Notes: generated from the letters alone by a model not told the origin. A DNA stretch of 64,000 nt from Haloarcula japonica DSM 6131 (GCF_000336635.1 NZ_AOLY01000039.1:62001-126000), one strand, 5' to 3'. Counted from the stretch's first letter, positions 34,953 to 44,785 are shown. Program-made: numbers and translations.

Positions 34953-35795
34953 TCAGAAGTCGTCCTCGTCCTGCTCCGCCCGCACCTGAATGTAGGCGTC
35001 CGTAATCACTGCGAGGCTGAACGTCTGCACTGGCGCGTTCAACACCATCGACACGACCTGCAGAACCGACTGGGACGGCAGGTCAAACGAACCGGGAAGG
35101 AACACTGATATCACAGACGCCGTCGAGGGAATGCCCGGAATGATACCGAGAAGCGCCAGGATGAACAGCAGGATGATTATTTGTGCCGGAGCGTCCATGA
35201 AGCGTGCGACACAGTGTTTGATTGTCTGGGCGTAGCCGCCGTCGAACAGGGCAATCGCCTGCAGCAGGTACACGAGTACAAGGCCGACGACCAGAGAGGC
35301 GAGAACGCTACCGAGCGACGCAGCGAGACTTAGCAAAGCCTGTCCGTTGAGTTGAAAAAACGTCGAGCTCATCGAGACTGCGAACATCACGATTGCGATG
35401 CCGCCACCGAGGACAACCACCATCACGGCACGCTCCGACGCGTTGTCGCTCCTGATTTCGCTCTGGTCTGCGAACAGCCGGATACCCCAGAACTTGACGA
35501 GCTGTCCGAGCACGAGGAACACCAGTAGCAACACCACAGCGACTGGAGCCGCCAGATCAAGGCTGAACGGCCCAACGAAGTCCGCCATCGAGAACCCCGG
35601 GCTGCCTGCCCCAGCAGGGCCACCTGGGCCACTGCCCTGTGCCATCAACTCGTCGAACAGCACCTCCATTACCGACGAACTTGCGACGGTGTTTCCGAGG
35701 TTGTACAGGAGAAAAACACCCATGACCAGAAGGCCGTTTTCGCCGGTTATGTCGTCGATACCGCGCCGTAACGCGTCGCCGATATGGAGGGCCAT
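34953..35795 (-). CDS. Multi-pass membrane protein, paralogue B
   Basis: 280 residues from the ATG at 35793-35795. The opening MALHIGDALRRGIDDITGENG matches paralogue A (MAL-IG-A---GID pattern), with similar length and TM distribution. A Gly/Pro-rich external loop (about 55-70) replaces the Gln/Ala-rich loop of A. The C-terminal acidic tail QDEDDF is cytoplasmic by charge. The tandem arrangement, 88 bp apart on one strand, indicates an old duplication. Function unknown. Confidence 0.7.
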   Translation of the reverse strand: MALHIGDALRRGIDDITGENGLLVMGVFLLYNLGNTVASSSVMEVLFDELMAQGSGPGGPAGAGSPGFSMADFVGPFSLDLAAPVAVVLLLVFLVLGQLVKFWGIRLFADQSEIRSDNASERAVMVVVLGGGIAIVMFAVSMSSTFFQLNGQALLSLAASLGSVLASLVVGLVLVYLLQAIALFDGGYAQTIKHCVARFMDAPAQIIILLFILALLGIIPGIPSTASVISVFLPGSFDLPSQSVLQVVSMVLNAPVQTFSLAVITDAYIQVRAEQDEDDF

Positions 35796-35869
35796 ATCTT
35801 CAGTCGCTCTCCGGGAAAATATAAAACTAGTCGAAGCGTAGATTCCCGCCGACAACGGGGTTGTGTGGC

Positions 35870-36286
35870 CTAGGGCCAGTCGTCGCGCGCCTCGTCCTCG
35901 TCAGTTGTCGCGTCCGGTGTCTCCGGTTCACCAAGGTCCCAGTCAGCCGCCTCGGCGGCCTGCGTGACAGGGAGGTACTCCCAGCCCGCCGTCTCGGCGA
36001 GGTCGGCATCGTCGTCGTTCGCACCGACGAAGACGTGCCGGTCAGTGTCGAACTGCTCTTTGACGTTTTCGAGGCTCTCCTCGCGGCCGCGCGGCCCCGA
36101 GAAGAAGTCCTGTCTGATCCGGTGTTTCCGGGTAAAGTTGGTCACGACGTAGGTGGGCTGTTCGGAGATGACGCCGACGTACTCGGACCACTGGCGCGCG
36201 TCGTTGAACACGCTGTCCGGGTAGGCCAGTTGCTTGAGGGCGTCGAGGTCGAACGCGAGTGTCATATCGCCGCTGCCGCCATCCAT
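35870..36286 (-). CDS. Conserved haloarchaeal protein (possibly DUF7124)
   Basis: 138 residues from the ATG at 36284-36286; a second ATG at 36263-36265 (MTLAFDLDALKQLAYPDSVF) is equally possible and may be the true start. A globular, soluble domain (about 8-100) with ARQWSEYVGVISEQPTYVVTNF and GPRGREESLENVKEQFDTDRHVFVG, then a very acidic tail. It resembles the haloarchaeal DUF7124 from memory. No function known. Confidence 0.65.
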   Translation of the reverse strand: MDGGSGDMTLAFDLDALKQLAYPDSVFNDARQWSEYVGVISEQPTYVVTNFTRKHRIRQDFFSGPRGREESLENVKEQFDTDRHVFVGANDDDADLAETAGWEYLPVTQAAEAADWDLGEPETPDATTDEDEARDDWP

Positions 36287-36338
36287 ACGCAACTCTCCGC
36301 TTTAGGGCGAAAAAAGAGCGTCGTTCTTCCGCTGACGG

Positions 36339-36569
36339 TCACCGCTCGCGGTGGCGGTCCTGTTCGGCCAGCCGCTCGGCTTCCGCCTGTAAGTCGGCCA
36401 CCTCGCTGGCCGCCTGTGCGTCGCCCTGGCCGTGGCTGTAGTTGACCGACGAATCGAGCAGCGACCCGGCGAAGACCCCGCTGTCGTCCGCTGTCTCAGT
36501 CTCGTCAGCCGACTCGTCCGCGTCGGCCCCGGTGAGCCAGGTGACCAGTCGGTCGACCGTATCGCGCAT
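36339..36569 (-). CDS. Small acidic hypothetical protein
   Basis: 76 residues. An N-terminal helix MRDTVDRLVTWLTG, an Asp/Glu/Ala/Ser-rich low-complexity centre and a C-terminal charged helix (ASEVADLQAEAERLAEQDRHRER) that could form a coiled coil. Codon use and acidity match neighbouring genes, and it fills the gap between two same-strand genes. No family recognised. Confidence 0.55.
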   Translation of the reverse strand: MRDTVDRLVTWLTGADADESADETETADDSGVFAGSLLDSSVNYSHGQGDAQAASEVADLQAEAERLAEQDRHRER

Positions 36570-36617
36570 GTGCGAGGCTACGTCCGTAGCGCGTAAAAAT
36601 ATCGGTGTCGGCGGGCT

Positions 36618-37868
36618 TCACTCAGCGGGCGCGGGCGTCTGTGCCTTCACTTCTTCGAGGTCGACTTCTTTCTCCAGCAGCAGTTCTTTCTTGTCGGCAA
36701 CCTGACGCTCCTCGCGAATGAGCTGTTTGAACGCCGATTGCTGTGAGAGGTCGCCGATCAGCACACCGCCGATGAGCTGTCCGTCTTCGAAGGCGAGACG
36801 CCGCCACTCGGTGTCAGAGTACTTCCGTTCGGCCTCGTCGTCGCCACGGGCCGGGTGACCGAACGAGAGGAACGGGAAGTCGAAGTGCGTGATGGAGTAC
36901 GAGGAGACCCAGCGGAACTCCTTCTCCTCGGCGTCTGCGACCATGTTTGTCCCGGCGACCGACCCCTGCTCCTTGGCCGAGCCCCACGCGCCGTTTTGCG
37001 CCTGGGAGTCGAGGATGGTGTCGTAGAACTGGGTGAGGTCGCCCGCTGCGTAGATGTCCTCGACGTTTGTCTGCATGTACTCGTCGACGACGACGCCGTC
37101 GTCGAGTTCGAGTCCGGTCCCGTTGAGGAACTCCGTATTGAAGTTCAGACCGATAGCGACGCCGGCCCACTCACCGTCGTACTGGTTGCCATTGGGGTCG
37201 ACTGCGCCGGTGACCTTGCCGTCGTCGTCGACTTCGAAGTGGTCGACGCCGGACTCGAAGACGGGTTCGACGCCGTTTTCTTCGAGTGCCTCGTGGATGA
37301 TCTCCGCGCCGTCCTCCGAGAGCGCGTAGCGCCACCAGCGATTGCCACGCATCAGGTACTTCGCGTCGATTTCCTGTGCGGCACAGACCGCCGCGAGGTC
37401 GATGCCGAGCAGGCCCGCCCCGACGATGATGCCCTGGTCGGCCTCGTCGGCGTGTTCGCGGATACCACGCGCGTCTTGGAACGTCCAGAAGTGGTGGACG
37501 CCGTCGGCGTCGCTGTTCTCGACCGGGAGCTGTGCCGGCGTCCCACCTGTGGCCACCAGCAGCTTGTCGTACTCATAGGTGTCCCCCTCGTGGGTCTGGA
37601 TCTCGTGAGCATCGGGATCGATGTCGGTCACGTGGGTGTTCAGCTGGAGGTCGATGTCGCGCTCGTCGTACCACTCCGGCTCGTGGATCGAGATCGGCGC
37701 TTCCGGCAGCTTCCCCTTGGCGAACTCCTTGATGAGGATACGGTTGTACAGTGCCTCCCCCTCGTCGGTTAGAACTGTGACCGACGCGTCCGGGTCCGCT
37801 TCCCGAATTGTCTCGGCTGCGGACGCACCCGCGATGCCGTCACCGATGATTACGTGCGACGTGCTCAT
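36618..37868 (-). CDS. FAD-dependent NAD(P)H oxidoreductase, nitrite-reductase/rubredoxin-reductase type
   Basis: 416 residues. FAD Rossmann start VIIGDGIAGASAAETIREADP, ATGG segment LLVATGGTPAQLP, NAD(P) motif GIIVGAGLLGIDLAAVCAAQ, second FAD motif IYAAGDLTQFYD. The C-terminal domain (about 320-416) resembles the NirB/NADH-oxidase small domain. Two-dinucleotide-binding-domain enzymes of this class pass electrons from NAD(P)H to rubredoxin, ferredoxin or nitrite reductase. No partner gene is adjacent, so the acceptor is open. Confidence 0.85.
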   Translation of the reverse strand: MSTSHVIIGDGIAGASAAETIREADPDASVTVLTDEGEALYNRILIKEFAKGKLPEAPISIHEPEWYDERDIDLQLNTHVTDIDPDAHEIQTHEGDTYEYDKLLVATGGTPAQLPVENSDADGVHHFWTFQDARGIREHADEADQGIIVGAGLLGIDLAAVCAAQEIDAKYLMRGNRWWRYALSEDGAEIIHEALEENGVEPVFESGVDHFEVDDDGKVTGAVDPNGNQYDGEWAGVAIGLNFNTEFLNGTGLELDDGVVVDEYMQTNVEDIYAAGDLTQFYDTILDSQAQNGAWGSAKEQGSVAGTNMVADAEEKEFRWVSSYSITHFDFPFLSFGHPARGDDEAERKYSDTEWRRLAFEDGQLIGGVLIGDLSQQSAFKQLIREERQVADKKELLLEKEVDLEEVKAQTPAPAE

Positions 37869-37999
37869 GTACGGCCGATACGAAATCGGGCCTAATGTGG
37901 ATTGCTATCTGCGTATCGTTTGCGATAGCGGGGGGACGGCGGTAGCAGACACCGATAGTCGGGGATTTGAAGGCGCTGGGGCCCATATCCGGGAGTAGA

Positions 38000-38608
38000 A
38001 TGAAAATCTACCAGAACCCGCGCCACTGGGCGAGCAAGAAGGCGCTGACCACACCCGGCGTCCGGTCGGTGGCCAACTACGGGCTGGTGAAACTCCACAC
38101 CAAAATCTTCCTCGGGAAGGCCGACGAGGCACACCGAGAGGAGCGACGCGACCATCTCGATGATTTCTTCGACGCCACAATGGACACCTACGTGGCCGCG
38201 CTTCAGGCAGACTACTCGGAGGCCGAGGCACGGGAGATCACCCACATTCAGGCGAACTTCGACTTCTACAACCACGGTTGGACCGAGATGATGGAGTTCC
38301 CCGCCGACGAACTCGAAGCCCACTACGAGCGGTACGCGGACTTCTTCGACGCGCACGGCATCACCATCGACGATCCGCTCGGGACGTTCCGGCCGGCCGG
38401 CGGCATCGCCGACGCACCGTCGACGCCGGAGCGACTGGACGAGCCGGAACACCCTCACGCCGTCGGTGGCTTCGCAGACGATGTCTACGTCGAAACAGAG
38501 GACGGTGAGATGATTGTCGGCGGCGGCCGCGAGGAACCGGACGACGTGAGCCCGACCGACGCGCCAGTCATCGATGAAGACGACGTGGAAAGCGCAGCCA
38601 GCGACTGA
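38000..38608 (+). CDS. Conserved haloarchaeal protein (possibly DUF6149)
   Basis: 202 residues from the ATG at 38000 (MKIYQNPRHWASKKALTTPG). The helical domain (about 1-135) includes ALQADYSEAEAREITHIQANFDFYNHGWTEMMEFP with several His and Trp, then a disordered acidic tail of about 70 residues. From memory this is the haloarchaeal family DUF6149; unverified. Divergent from the flavin oxidoreductase. Confidence 0.75.
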   Translation: MKIYQNPRHWASKKALTTPGVRSVANYGLVKLHTKIFLGKADEAHREERRDHLDDFFDATMDTYVAALQADYSEAEAREITHIQANFDFYNHGWTEMMEFPADELEAHYERYADFFDAHGITIDDPLGTFRPAGGIADAPSTPERLDEPEHPHAVGGFADDVYVETEDGEMIVGGGREEPDDVSPTDAPVIDEDDVESAASD

Positions 38609-38713
38609 GCCAGACGGCGGTCGAAGGCGTGTTTTTCTCGGTATCAGCCGCAATCAGAAGAATCGGCCGACAGATGGCCGGACCGTAGAATCTCGCTTCA
38701 GGCAGCAAAACCC

Positions 38714-40075
38714 TCAGCGTTGAGCTTCTGAAAGCGGCGAACCGTCGGTTTTTGTCGCTGCTGACGGGTCGCGCGTGATTCGGTCGGCGCACTCGAAGCC
38801 CGCGACGATACCGCCGTTGAGCGAGCGCTCCGGGTACTGGGCACGCGAAGCCATCCCGGCGTAGTAGAGGCCGTCCGCGACGGCGTCACCCAGATCGTAG
38901 GGGATGACCATGTCGAGATACCCGCGTTCGTAGACCGGCGCAGTCCGGGGATTGCGCCCCGTCCGAATCCAGTTGACGGTGTCACGGTCAAACTCGGGGA
39001 AGAGGGATTCGATGCCGTCCAACCAGGTCTCGGCAACCTCGTCGTCGCTCTGTTGCCAGATAGCCTCGGATTCGTCCTGAATGTAGCGGGCAACGTACAG
39101 TAGATGCTCGCCGCCGTACCGCTCGGCGGAGACGAAGTTCGTGTGTTCGATGAGCGCGCCGAAGGGAGCGTCGTCGGCGATGTTCAGCCAGTACGTATCT
39201 AGCAGGGGCTCGTCCATGCTGATGACCGAACACACTGTTCCCTGGAAATCGATGTCACAGGTGTAGCCGGTCAGGGCTTCCAGCACGTTCGGCATCGTCG
39301 CGACGACGACGTTGTCGACATCGTGGACGGTCGTTTCGGTTCCGTCCGTGGCCGTCAGCGACGAGACGGTCCCGCCGCTCGTATCGACTTCTGAGACACG
39401 CGTGCCAGTGACAATGTTATCGCGGCCGACGGCGTCGACCAGCGCGTCGAGCAACCGGCCGAACCCGCCGTCGAAGTAGCCCAGTATCTCGCCGTTCAGG
39501 ATGTCCCGCTCGCCGCGGAACTTGACTCGCCCGAGTAGCCACGCGGCGCTCACGTCGTCTTTCCGGTTGCCGAACTTCGCATCCAGCAGTGGCTCGAAGA
39601 AGTTCTCGTAGACGCCCCGCGTGGTGTGTTCGACGACGAACTCCTCGATAGGCACGTCCTCGAAGTCCTCCAGTCGCTCGTAGGTGTCGAAGGAAGGGAC
39701 GCCGCCGCGAACGTCGATATCGAGGACGAGCATCCCCAGCCGGAACGTGTCATACAGCGAGAGATGTGGGTACGAGAGGATCTCCCAGGGCTTGTCCATC
39801 GGATGGACGACGCCGTCGACGTAGTAGGCGTTCTCCCCGATGTGCCACTCGACCGCGTCACCGAGGCCCAAGTCCTCGGCGAGTTCGACGATAGTTTCCT
39901 CGGATTTCGAGAGATGGTGGTAGAACTTCTCGATGGGGTCCCCGGCCGTCTCGTAGGTCGCTGCCAGGCCGCCGAGGTCCTCGCTCGCTTCGAATACACG
40001 GACCTCGTGGCCACGTTGCTGGAGCCGGTACGCTGCCGAGAGGCCGGCGATACCGCCACCGACGACGCCAATCAT
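38714..40075 (-). CDS. Protoporphyrinogen-oxidase-like FAD amine oxidase family protein
   Basis: 453 residues. N-terminal FAD motif IGVVGGGIAGLSAAYRLQQRGHEVRVFEAS with LGGLAATYE, and the C-terminal FAD-closing region LYYAGMASRAQYPERSLNGGIVAGFECADRI. The middle resembles the NAD(P)/FAD-dependent amine oxidase and carotenoid-desaturase-like group; haloarchaeal copies are often annotated as protoporphyrinogen or UDP-galactopyranose-mutase-like. The substrate is not identifiable. It is 11 bp downstream of the 7TM histidine kinase gene and may share its transcript. Confidence 0.8.
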   Translation of the reverse strand: MIGVVGGGIAGLSAAYRLQQRGHEVRVFEASEDLGGLAATYETAGDPIEKFYHHLSKSEETIVELAEDLGLGDAVEWHIGENAYYVDGVVHPMDKPWEILSYPHLSLYDTFRLGMLVLDIDVRGGVPSFDTYERLEDFEDVPIEEFVVEHTTRGVYENFFEPLLDAKFGNRKDDVSAAWLLGRVKFRGERDILNGEILGYFDGGFGRLLDALVDAVGRDNIVTGTRVSEVDTSGGTVSSLTATDGTETTVHDVDNVVVATMPNVLEALTGYTCDIDFQGTVCSVISMDEPLLDTYWLNIADDAPFGALIEHTNFVSAERYGGEHLLYVARYIQDESEAIWQQSDDEVAETWLDGIESLFPEFDRDTVNWIRTGRNPRTAPVYERGYLDMVIPYDLGDAVADGLYYAGMASRAQYPERSLNGGIVAGFECADRITRDPSAATKTDGSPLSEAQR

Positions 40076-40086
40076 ACCCCGACCTA

Positions 40087-42318
40087 TCAGCGGTTGTGGG
40101 ATTTAGTTTGCGCTTCGGTCGCCATCGTCTCGGTGTCGTCGGGCCCGGTGTCGTCTTCCGCCTCGTCGCCCGTCACCGCCTGCTGGAATTCGAGGATGGC
40201 GACGGTCCCCGTCGGGTGGTTGTCCTCGAACCAGAGCGTCCCGCCGTACAGATCCATCATGACCGAGACGAAGTAGAGACCGAAGCCGCCGGCAGTCTGG
40301 TCGGGCGAGAGCCCGCGTTCGAACACCGTCGTCTTCAGTTCGTCGCTCATTCCGGGGCCGTCGTCGGCGATACGGACCTGCAGCCAGTCGCTTGCCTGCT
40401 GGACCGAGACAGTCACTTGCGGGGTGTCGGCGTTGTTGTGCTCGACCGCGTTCTGGAGGATGCTCAGGAGGACCTCTTCGAGCAGTTCGTTCGCCTGCGC
40501 GCTGTAGTCTCCGCCCAGTTCACATGAGACCGACACCGAATCGTACTCGACACGGAGCGACTCAATCGAGCGGCGGAGCGTGGCGTTGAGGTCGACGGCG
40601 TCCAACCGCTCAGCTTCACTCGCTGTCACCGTATTGTTGATGTCCCGAATCGTTTCGCTCATTTCGGTGAGCTTCCCACACCAGTCGCTGATACTGTCGA
40701 GATGCCGGCGTTTCGGTGGCGGGACATCATCTCTGATGTGCTCCGCGCGGCCGCGGATGACGACCATCGCGTTGTGCAGCGAGTGTCTGAGGACGCCGTT
40801 GAAGAACTCGATCTGCTCGCGGCGTCGCTGGACAGAACTGCGACTCTGGCGGAGTTCGCGTTCGCGCTCGACCTGGTCGAGGGCTACCTGCGTCGTCTGT
40901 GCGAGAATCGCGGCGTACCGTCTATCCTCCGTGGCGAGGGTGCTGTCATGTGACGTAATCGCCATCACGCCGTGGGGGCCAAGCGGCAGCATCAGCGCGT
41001 TGTCCAGTGGGTCGAGTCCATCCCGATCGAGCGAGACGGCCTGTATCTCACCGGTCTCGTACGTCTTCCAGAGTTTGCTCTCGGGTTCGTCCGTCGGCGA
41101 ACCGCACAGCAGTTCTTCGTCGATATTCTGCTCGATTGAGTCGCTGATGACGGCCGGTTCAAGAACGTTATCGGCTTCGAGGAACACACCTGCCGCGTTC
41201 TTATCGAGGACGGCCGTCGCGAACTCGACAGCCATCTCGGCGACCCCCTCGGCGGTCTCGGCCTCGATGAACTGCTGTGTCGCGGCCTGCAGCGCTTCGA
41301 GTCGGTCCTGTCGGCGTTGCTGGCCGGTCACATCCCTGAGAACGATGAGCCGACCGCGTTCCGTCCCGAACTGATCAGTGAGGCTCGTCGTCTGTGGGTT
41401 GTAGTACGTGAACGAGTCGCCGAACGAAAACACCTCGCCACGCTCGATGTGGTCAACGAGCCCCGGGACAAGGTCGTCGAGTGACTCTCCGTCAGGGTCC
41501 GGATGATCCAGCGCGCTGGCCGCGGCGGCGTTGTAATCAATGATGACACAGTCGTCGTTGAGAGCGATGACCGGGTCGGGGAGGTTGTCGACGAGGGTGT
41601 CACCCGATAGCGTCGTCACAGACAACGATTCATCCTTGAACAGCACCCACCCGACGAGTACCGCATTGAGCGAGAACGCTACCGGCGTGAAGTCGACGGC
41701 CGGATGCGGCGTGTAGCCGAAATCATACAGCACAGCGACGAATATCGGGAGGCCGGTTCCGATAATGATCGCCGCTGTCTGTCGGCGATAGACGTTCTGC
41801 GACCGGAACAAGAACTCAATCAGGAGTCCGTATCCGAGCAGTAATAGCCCGTAACTGATGGCGAGAAGGGTCGCGAACGTGGGACCGCGCTGAATAGTGA
41901 CCAGCGTCGTACCGAACTGGGTGACAGGTACGACTATCACCTCAACGAGGTCGTGTGCCTGTCCCGTCAACAGTAGTAACACGTCCGCGTTTATCACGAG
42001 AAACAGCGGTACGAGCAACGATGGCCGAAGCCACGACTGTCGGCCAGTGTAGACGAGCACGAAGACGATCCAGAGCCCAATGACTTGCATAGCGGCGGTT
42101 CGTGACAGCAGGTACACTGTCCTGACAGCGGCGGGGTCCGAAACGACTAGCTGCCAGATCGAGATAGTACACCAGCAGCCCCCAGCGACCGCGAGCCAAC
42201 CGTACTGGCGAGCGCCGGGGACATCCCGGTTTCGGGCGGCGACGACAGCGATGGCGAACCCGACGAGCGCCCCACCCACGTTCCCGAGGATGGCGACCGT
42301 GGCGATGTCGACACCCAT
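40087..42318 (-). CDS. Seven-TM sensor PAS/GAF histidine kinase
   Basis: 743 residues from the ATG at 42316-42318. Seven hydrophobic helices in the first 220 residues correspond to the histidine-kinase N-terminal 7TM sensor region. PAS follows (about 245-350, LPDPVIALNDDCVIIDYNAAAA), GAF (about 360-520), a HisKA-like H-box (GVLRHSLHNAMVVIRGRAEHI) and HATPase (N-box LLSILQNAVEHNN, DDGPGMSDE, GGFGLYFV). The acidic tail is disordered. Divergent from thrB, so an open stretch upstream on this strand is only the antisense of thrB. Confidence 0.9.
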   Translation of the reverse strand: MGVDIATVAILGNVGGALVGFAIAVVAARNRDVPGARQYGWLAVAGGCWCTISIWQLVVSDPAAVRTVYLLSRTAAMQVIGLWIVFVLVYTGRQSWLRPSLLVPLFLVINADVLLLLTGQAHDLVEVIVVPVTQFGTTLVTIQRGPTFATLLAISYGLLLLGYGLLIEFLFRSQNVYRRQTAAIIIGTGLPIFVAVLYDFGYTPHPAVDFTPVAFSLNAVLVGWVLFKDESLSVTTLSGDTLVDNLPDPVIALNDDCVIIDYNAAAASALDHPDPDGESLDDLVPGLVDHIERGEVFSFGDSFTYYNPQTTSLTDQFGTERGRLIVLRDVTGQQRRQDRLEALQAATQQFIEAETAEGVAEMAVEFATAVLDKNAAGVFLEADNVLEPAVISDSIEQNIDEELLCGSPTDEPESKLWKTYETGEIQAVSLDRDGLDPLDNALMLPLGPHGVMAITSHDSTLATEDRRYAAILAQTTQVALDQVERERELRQSRSSVQRRREQIEFFNGVLRHSLHNAMVVIRGRAEHIRDDVPPPKRRHLDSISDWCGKLTEMSETIRDINNTVTASEAERLDAVDLNATLRRSIESLRVEYDSVSVSCELGGDYSAQANELLEEVLLSILQNAVEHNNADTPQVTVSVQQASDWLQVRIADDGPGMSDELKTTVFERGLSPDQTAGGFGLYFVSVMMDLYGGTLWFEDNHPTGTVAILEFQQAVTGDEAEDDTGPDDTETMATEAQTKSHNR

Positions 42319-42441
42319 GTGGATACCTACTCGAAGGTCATGTTTCCCTGTATTATGCCTTTGGGCCGCGTTCTCAGTACTGCGAACGGCTCCCAGTGTC
42401 GGTTCGCTACCTTTTTGCCTACACTGCTGAAACTCGCAGGC

Positions 42442-43317
42442 ATGCTGACAGTCCGGGCGCCGGCTACCAGTGCGAACCTCGGGAGCGGCTTCGACGTGTT
42501 CGGTGTCGCACTGGAGCGTCCGGCCGACGTCATCCGTCTGGAGAAAGCCGACCGCGTCACCATCGAGATGACTGGCGCTGGCAGCCAGTACATCCCGGAA
42601 GACCCCGACAAGAACACCGTCGGTGCGGTCGCCGACGCACTCGATGCACCGGCACGCATTCAGATAGACAAGGGCGTCCGTCCCGCATCGGGGCTGGGCT
42701 CCTCCGCGGCCAGCGCCGCCGCGGCGGCCGTCGGGCTGAACGAACTGTACGACCGCGGCTACTCCCGCGAAGAGCTGGTTCCCATCGCCGCAAAGGGCGA
42801 GGCCGTCGTCTCCGGGGACGCCCACGACGACAACGTCGCCCCCTCGATCATGGGTGGGTTCACTATCGCGACTGAGCAGGGCGTCACGCAGGTCGACGCC
42901 GACATCCCGCTCGTGGCGTGTCTGCCCGATATCGTGGTTTCGACGCGGGACGCTCGGAACGTCGTCCCGGAGACCGCCCGCGTCGACCAGATGGTAGAGA
43001 CAGTGGGTAACGCGGCGGCGCTAACGACCGGGATGCACCGCGACGACCCCGAACTCGTCGGCCAGGGGATGCACGACACCGTGGTGACACCGGCCCGCGC
43101 GAAACTCATCGACGGCTACGAACAGGTCCGCGAGGCCGCCCTGGCGGCCGGGGCGACCGGCGTCACCATCTCCGGGGCCGGCCCGACCGTCATGGCAGCC
43201 TGTGCCGAGGACGACCGGCGGCAGATCGCGAGCACGATGCTGGACGCCTTCGGAGAGCGCGGCGTCGACGCCCGCGTCTACCAAACGCGTATCGGCGGCG
43301 GCGCGGAAGTGTTCTGA
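42442..43317 (+). CDS. thrB: Homoserine kinase
   Basis: 291 residues from the ATG at 42442. GHMP kinase family: N-terminal APATSANLGSGFDVFG, ATP loop RPASGLGSSAASAAAAA, and C-terminal SGAGPTVMA. Phosphorylates homoserine on the way to threonine. The normal length and TVRAPATSANLG opening support the start; an upstream in-frame ATG at 42319 would add 41 unrelated residues. No other threonine gene is adjacent. Confidence 0.95.
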   Translation: MLTVRAPATSANLGSGFDVFGVALERPADVIRLEKADRVTIEMTGAGSQYIPEDPDKNTVGAVADALDAPARIQIDKGVRPASGLGSSAASAAAAAVGLNELYDRGYSREELVPIAAKGEAVVSGDAHDDNVAPSIMGGFTIATEQGVTQVDADIPLVACLPDIVVSTRDARNVVPETARVDQMVETVGNAAALTTGMHRDDPELVGQGMHDTVVTPARAKLIDGYEQVREAALAAGATGVTISGAGPTVMAACAEDDRRQIASTMLDAFGERGVDARVYQTRIGGGAEVF

Positions 43318-43669
43318 GAGCGTCCATTGTTGTCACGCGCCGGTGCGCTCCGTGAGTAGCGGACAGTCGTGCTTCGAAATCAGTTACTCAGGAGCGGGTA
43401 GGAAGCGCCTCATCAGTGGCGTCTACCAGGTAGGACTAGAACACCGGGCCAAGACGGGCAAGTATGTCGGTCCACCGGGGGCGACAGCTACTGTGACGTT
43501 CCATTCGTACCGGGACCAGCGGGAAGGCGGATGCGCTCACCCCATACGCGGCCAGTCAACGACAAGGAGAGATACTCCGACAGACGGTGAAACCTCCGTA
43601 CTATGTTGTAGTGCTATGTACTGCTATTAGTAACAGCAAGGCACCCCCATCCCGCTACCTGAACTATCA
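43318..43669. other. Intergenic region without a supported gene
   Basis: 352 bp between thrB and a PAS kinase. The only open frames have Cys/Arg/Ser-rich, non-acidic translations unlike haloarchaeal proteins. The only structure I see is an imperfect palindrome, GCTATTAGTAACAGC (43623-43637, 6 of 7 pairs), about 33 nt before the kinase ATG; it overlaps where a TATA box or operator should be. Confidence 0.6.
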
Positions 43670-44719
43670 ATGGCAACTCAGACGGGGCACGTGCTTCCAG
43701 CAGCGTACGACGCGCTCAACATCGGCATCGCACTGTATGACCCCAAGAGTGGTGCTATTCTGGACGGGAACGAGCGGGTGACGGAAATATTCGGATATCC
43801 GGTGTCAGAGTTACGCGAGCGGTCGATCAGTGAATATACCGCGAACACGTTCGTCCACTCCGTCGCCGATTTCAGGTCCCGGTTGCAGGACAGCGCCGCG
43901 GGCGAGTCACACCAGTTCACGTGGCGGATCAAACGAGCGGACGGCGAGCTCATCTGGGCCCGGATACACCTCTCGCAGCGAGTCATGTCCGGCGAGACGT
44001 ACGTCTGTGCGGAGGTCCGTGACATCACGGACTACTTCGAGACGCACCACCGAGAGGAACTCCTCTGGCGGATACTACGACACAACCTGCGGAACGAAGC
44101 GACGGTCATCGCCGGAAACACGGCCCGCATCACAGCCGCCGCTGAAACCGAAACCGTCCACGAGGCTAGCGGGACGATTCGGTCCCGCGTCGAAAACCTC
44201 ACCGACATCGTCGAGTCGGTCAAGCAGATCGAACGGGCGGTGGCGGGTCCTGGCACAGACTCCACTCGTTGTCACGTCACGCGGAAAGTTCGAGGTATCG
44301 TAAACACCATCGTGACTGACTACCCCGCTGCAGAGATCACCGTCACCGACCGGGCGGAGATGTGGATAGACAGCAGCGACGCGTTCACGTATGCGCTCAC
44401 CCACGCTGTCGAGAACGCAATCATCCACAGTGAGGCCGTCACCCCAACAGTCGAGGTACGTATCGGTCCGTCACCGAACACCGGCCGGGTGGAGATCTGT
44501 ATCCGCGATTCGAACCCCCCGATTCCCGACACGGAGGTCAGCGCGTTATTCGACCCGACACAGGCCACGGAAACAGCACACGGCACCGGCGTCGGCCTGT
44601 TCGTGATGAAGTGGTGTCTCGAGTCTCTCGGCGGTGAGCTCCGGTTCGAGCGGAGCGGTGACGGGAACGCCGTCTTCTTTTATTTACCGGCGCGGGACCC
44701 GCCGGGCGATAAGCAGTAG
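43670..44719 (+). CDS. PAS-domain sensor histidine kinase
   Basis: 349 residues. PAS domain at about 14-125 (ALNIGIALYDPKSGAILDGNERVTEIFGYPVSELRE ... CAEVRDITDYFE), H-box WRILRHNLRNEATVIAG near 140, HATPase at about 215-340 with N-box HAVENAIIHSE and G-box GTGVGLFVMKWCLESLGGELRF. The D-box is degenerate (IRDSNPPIPD), so ATP binding could be altered. Soluble, cytoplasmic, orphan. The signal is unknown. Confidence 0.88.
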   Translation: MATQTGHVLPAAYDALNIGIALYDPKSGAILDGNERVTEIFGYPVSELRERSISEYTANTFVHSVADFRSRLQDSAAGESHQFTWRIKRADGELIWARIHLSQRVMSGETYVCAEVRDITDYFETHHREELLWRILRHNLRNEATVIAGNTARITAAAETETVHEASGTIRSRVENLTDIVESVKQIERAVAGPGTDSTRCHVTRKVRGIVNTIVTDYPAAEITVTDRAEMWIDSSDAFTYALTHAVENAIIHSEAVTPTVEVRIGPSPNTGRVEICIRDSNPPIPDTEVSALFDPTQATETAHGTGVGLFVMKWCLESLGGELRFERSGDGNAVFFYLPARDPPGDKQ

Positions 44720-44785
44720 CCACCCGGTCCTCTGCGACGGGACGTAGCTCGCGGTAAAAGCAACCTGAGAAACTACGGCGAGGGG

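Noticed and set aside
42319-42825. Minus-strand extension of the 7TM kinase frame over thrB
   Set aside because: It is the antisense of thrB and Arg/Cys-rich; the 7TM region starts cleanly at 42318.
43318-43669. Frame reading LISGVYQVGLEHRAKTGKY after thrB
   Set aside because: No start codon with a promoter, Cys/Arg-rich tail and no similarity I recognise; it is the continuation of a frame overlapping thrB.
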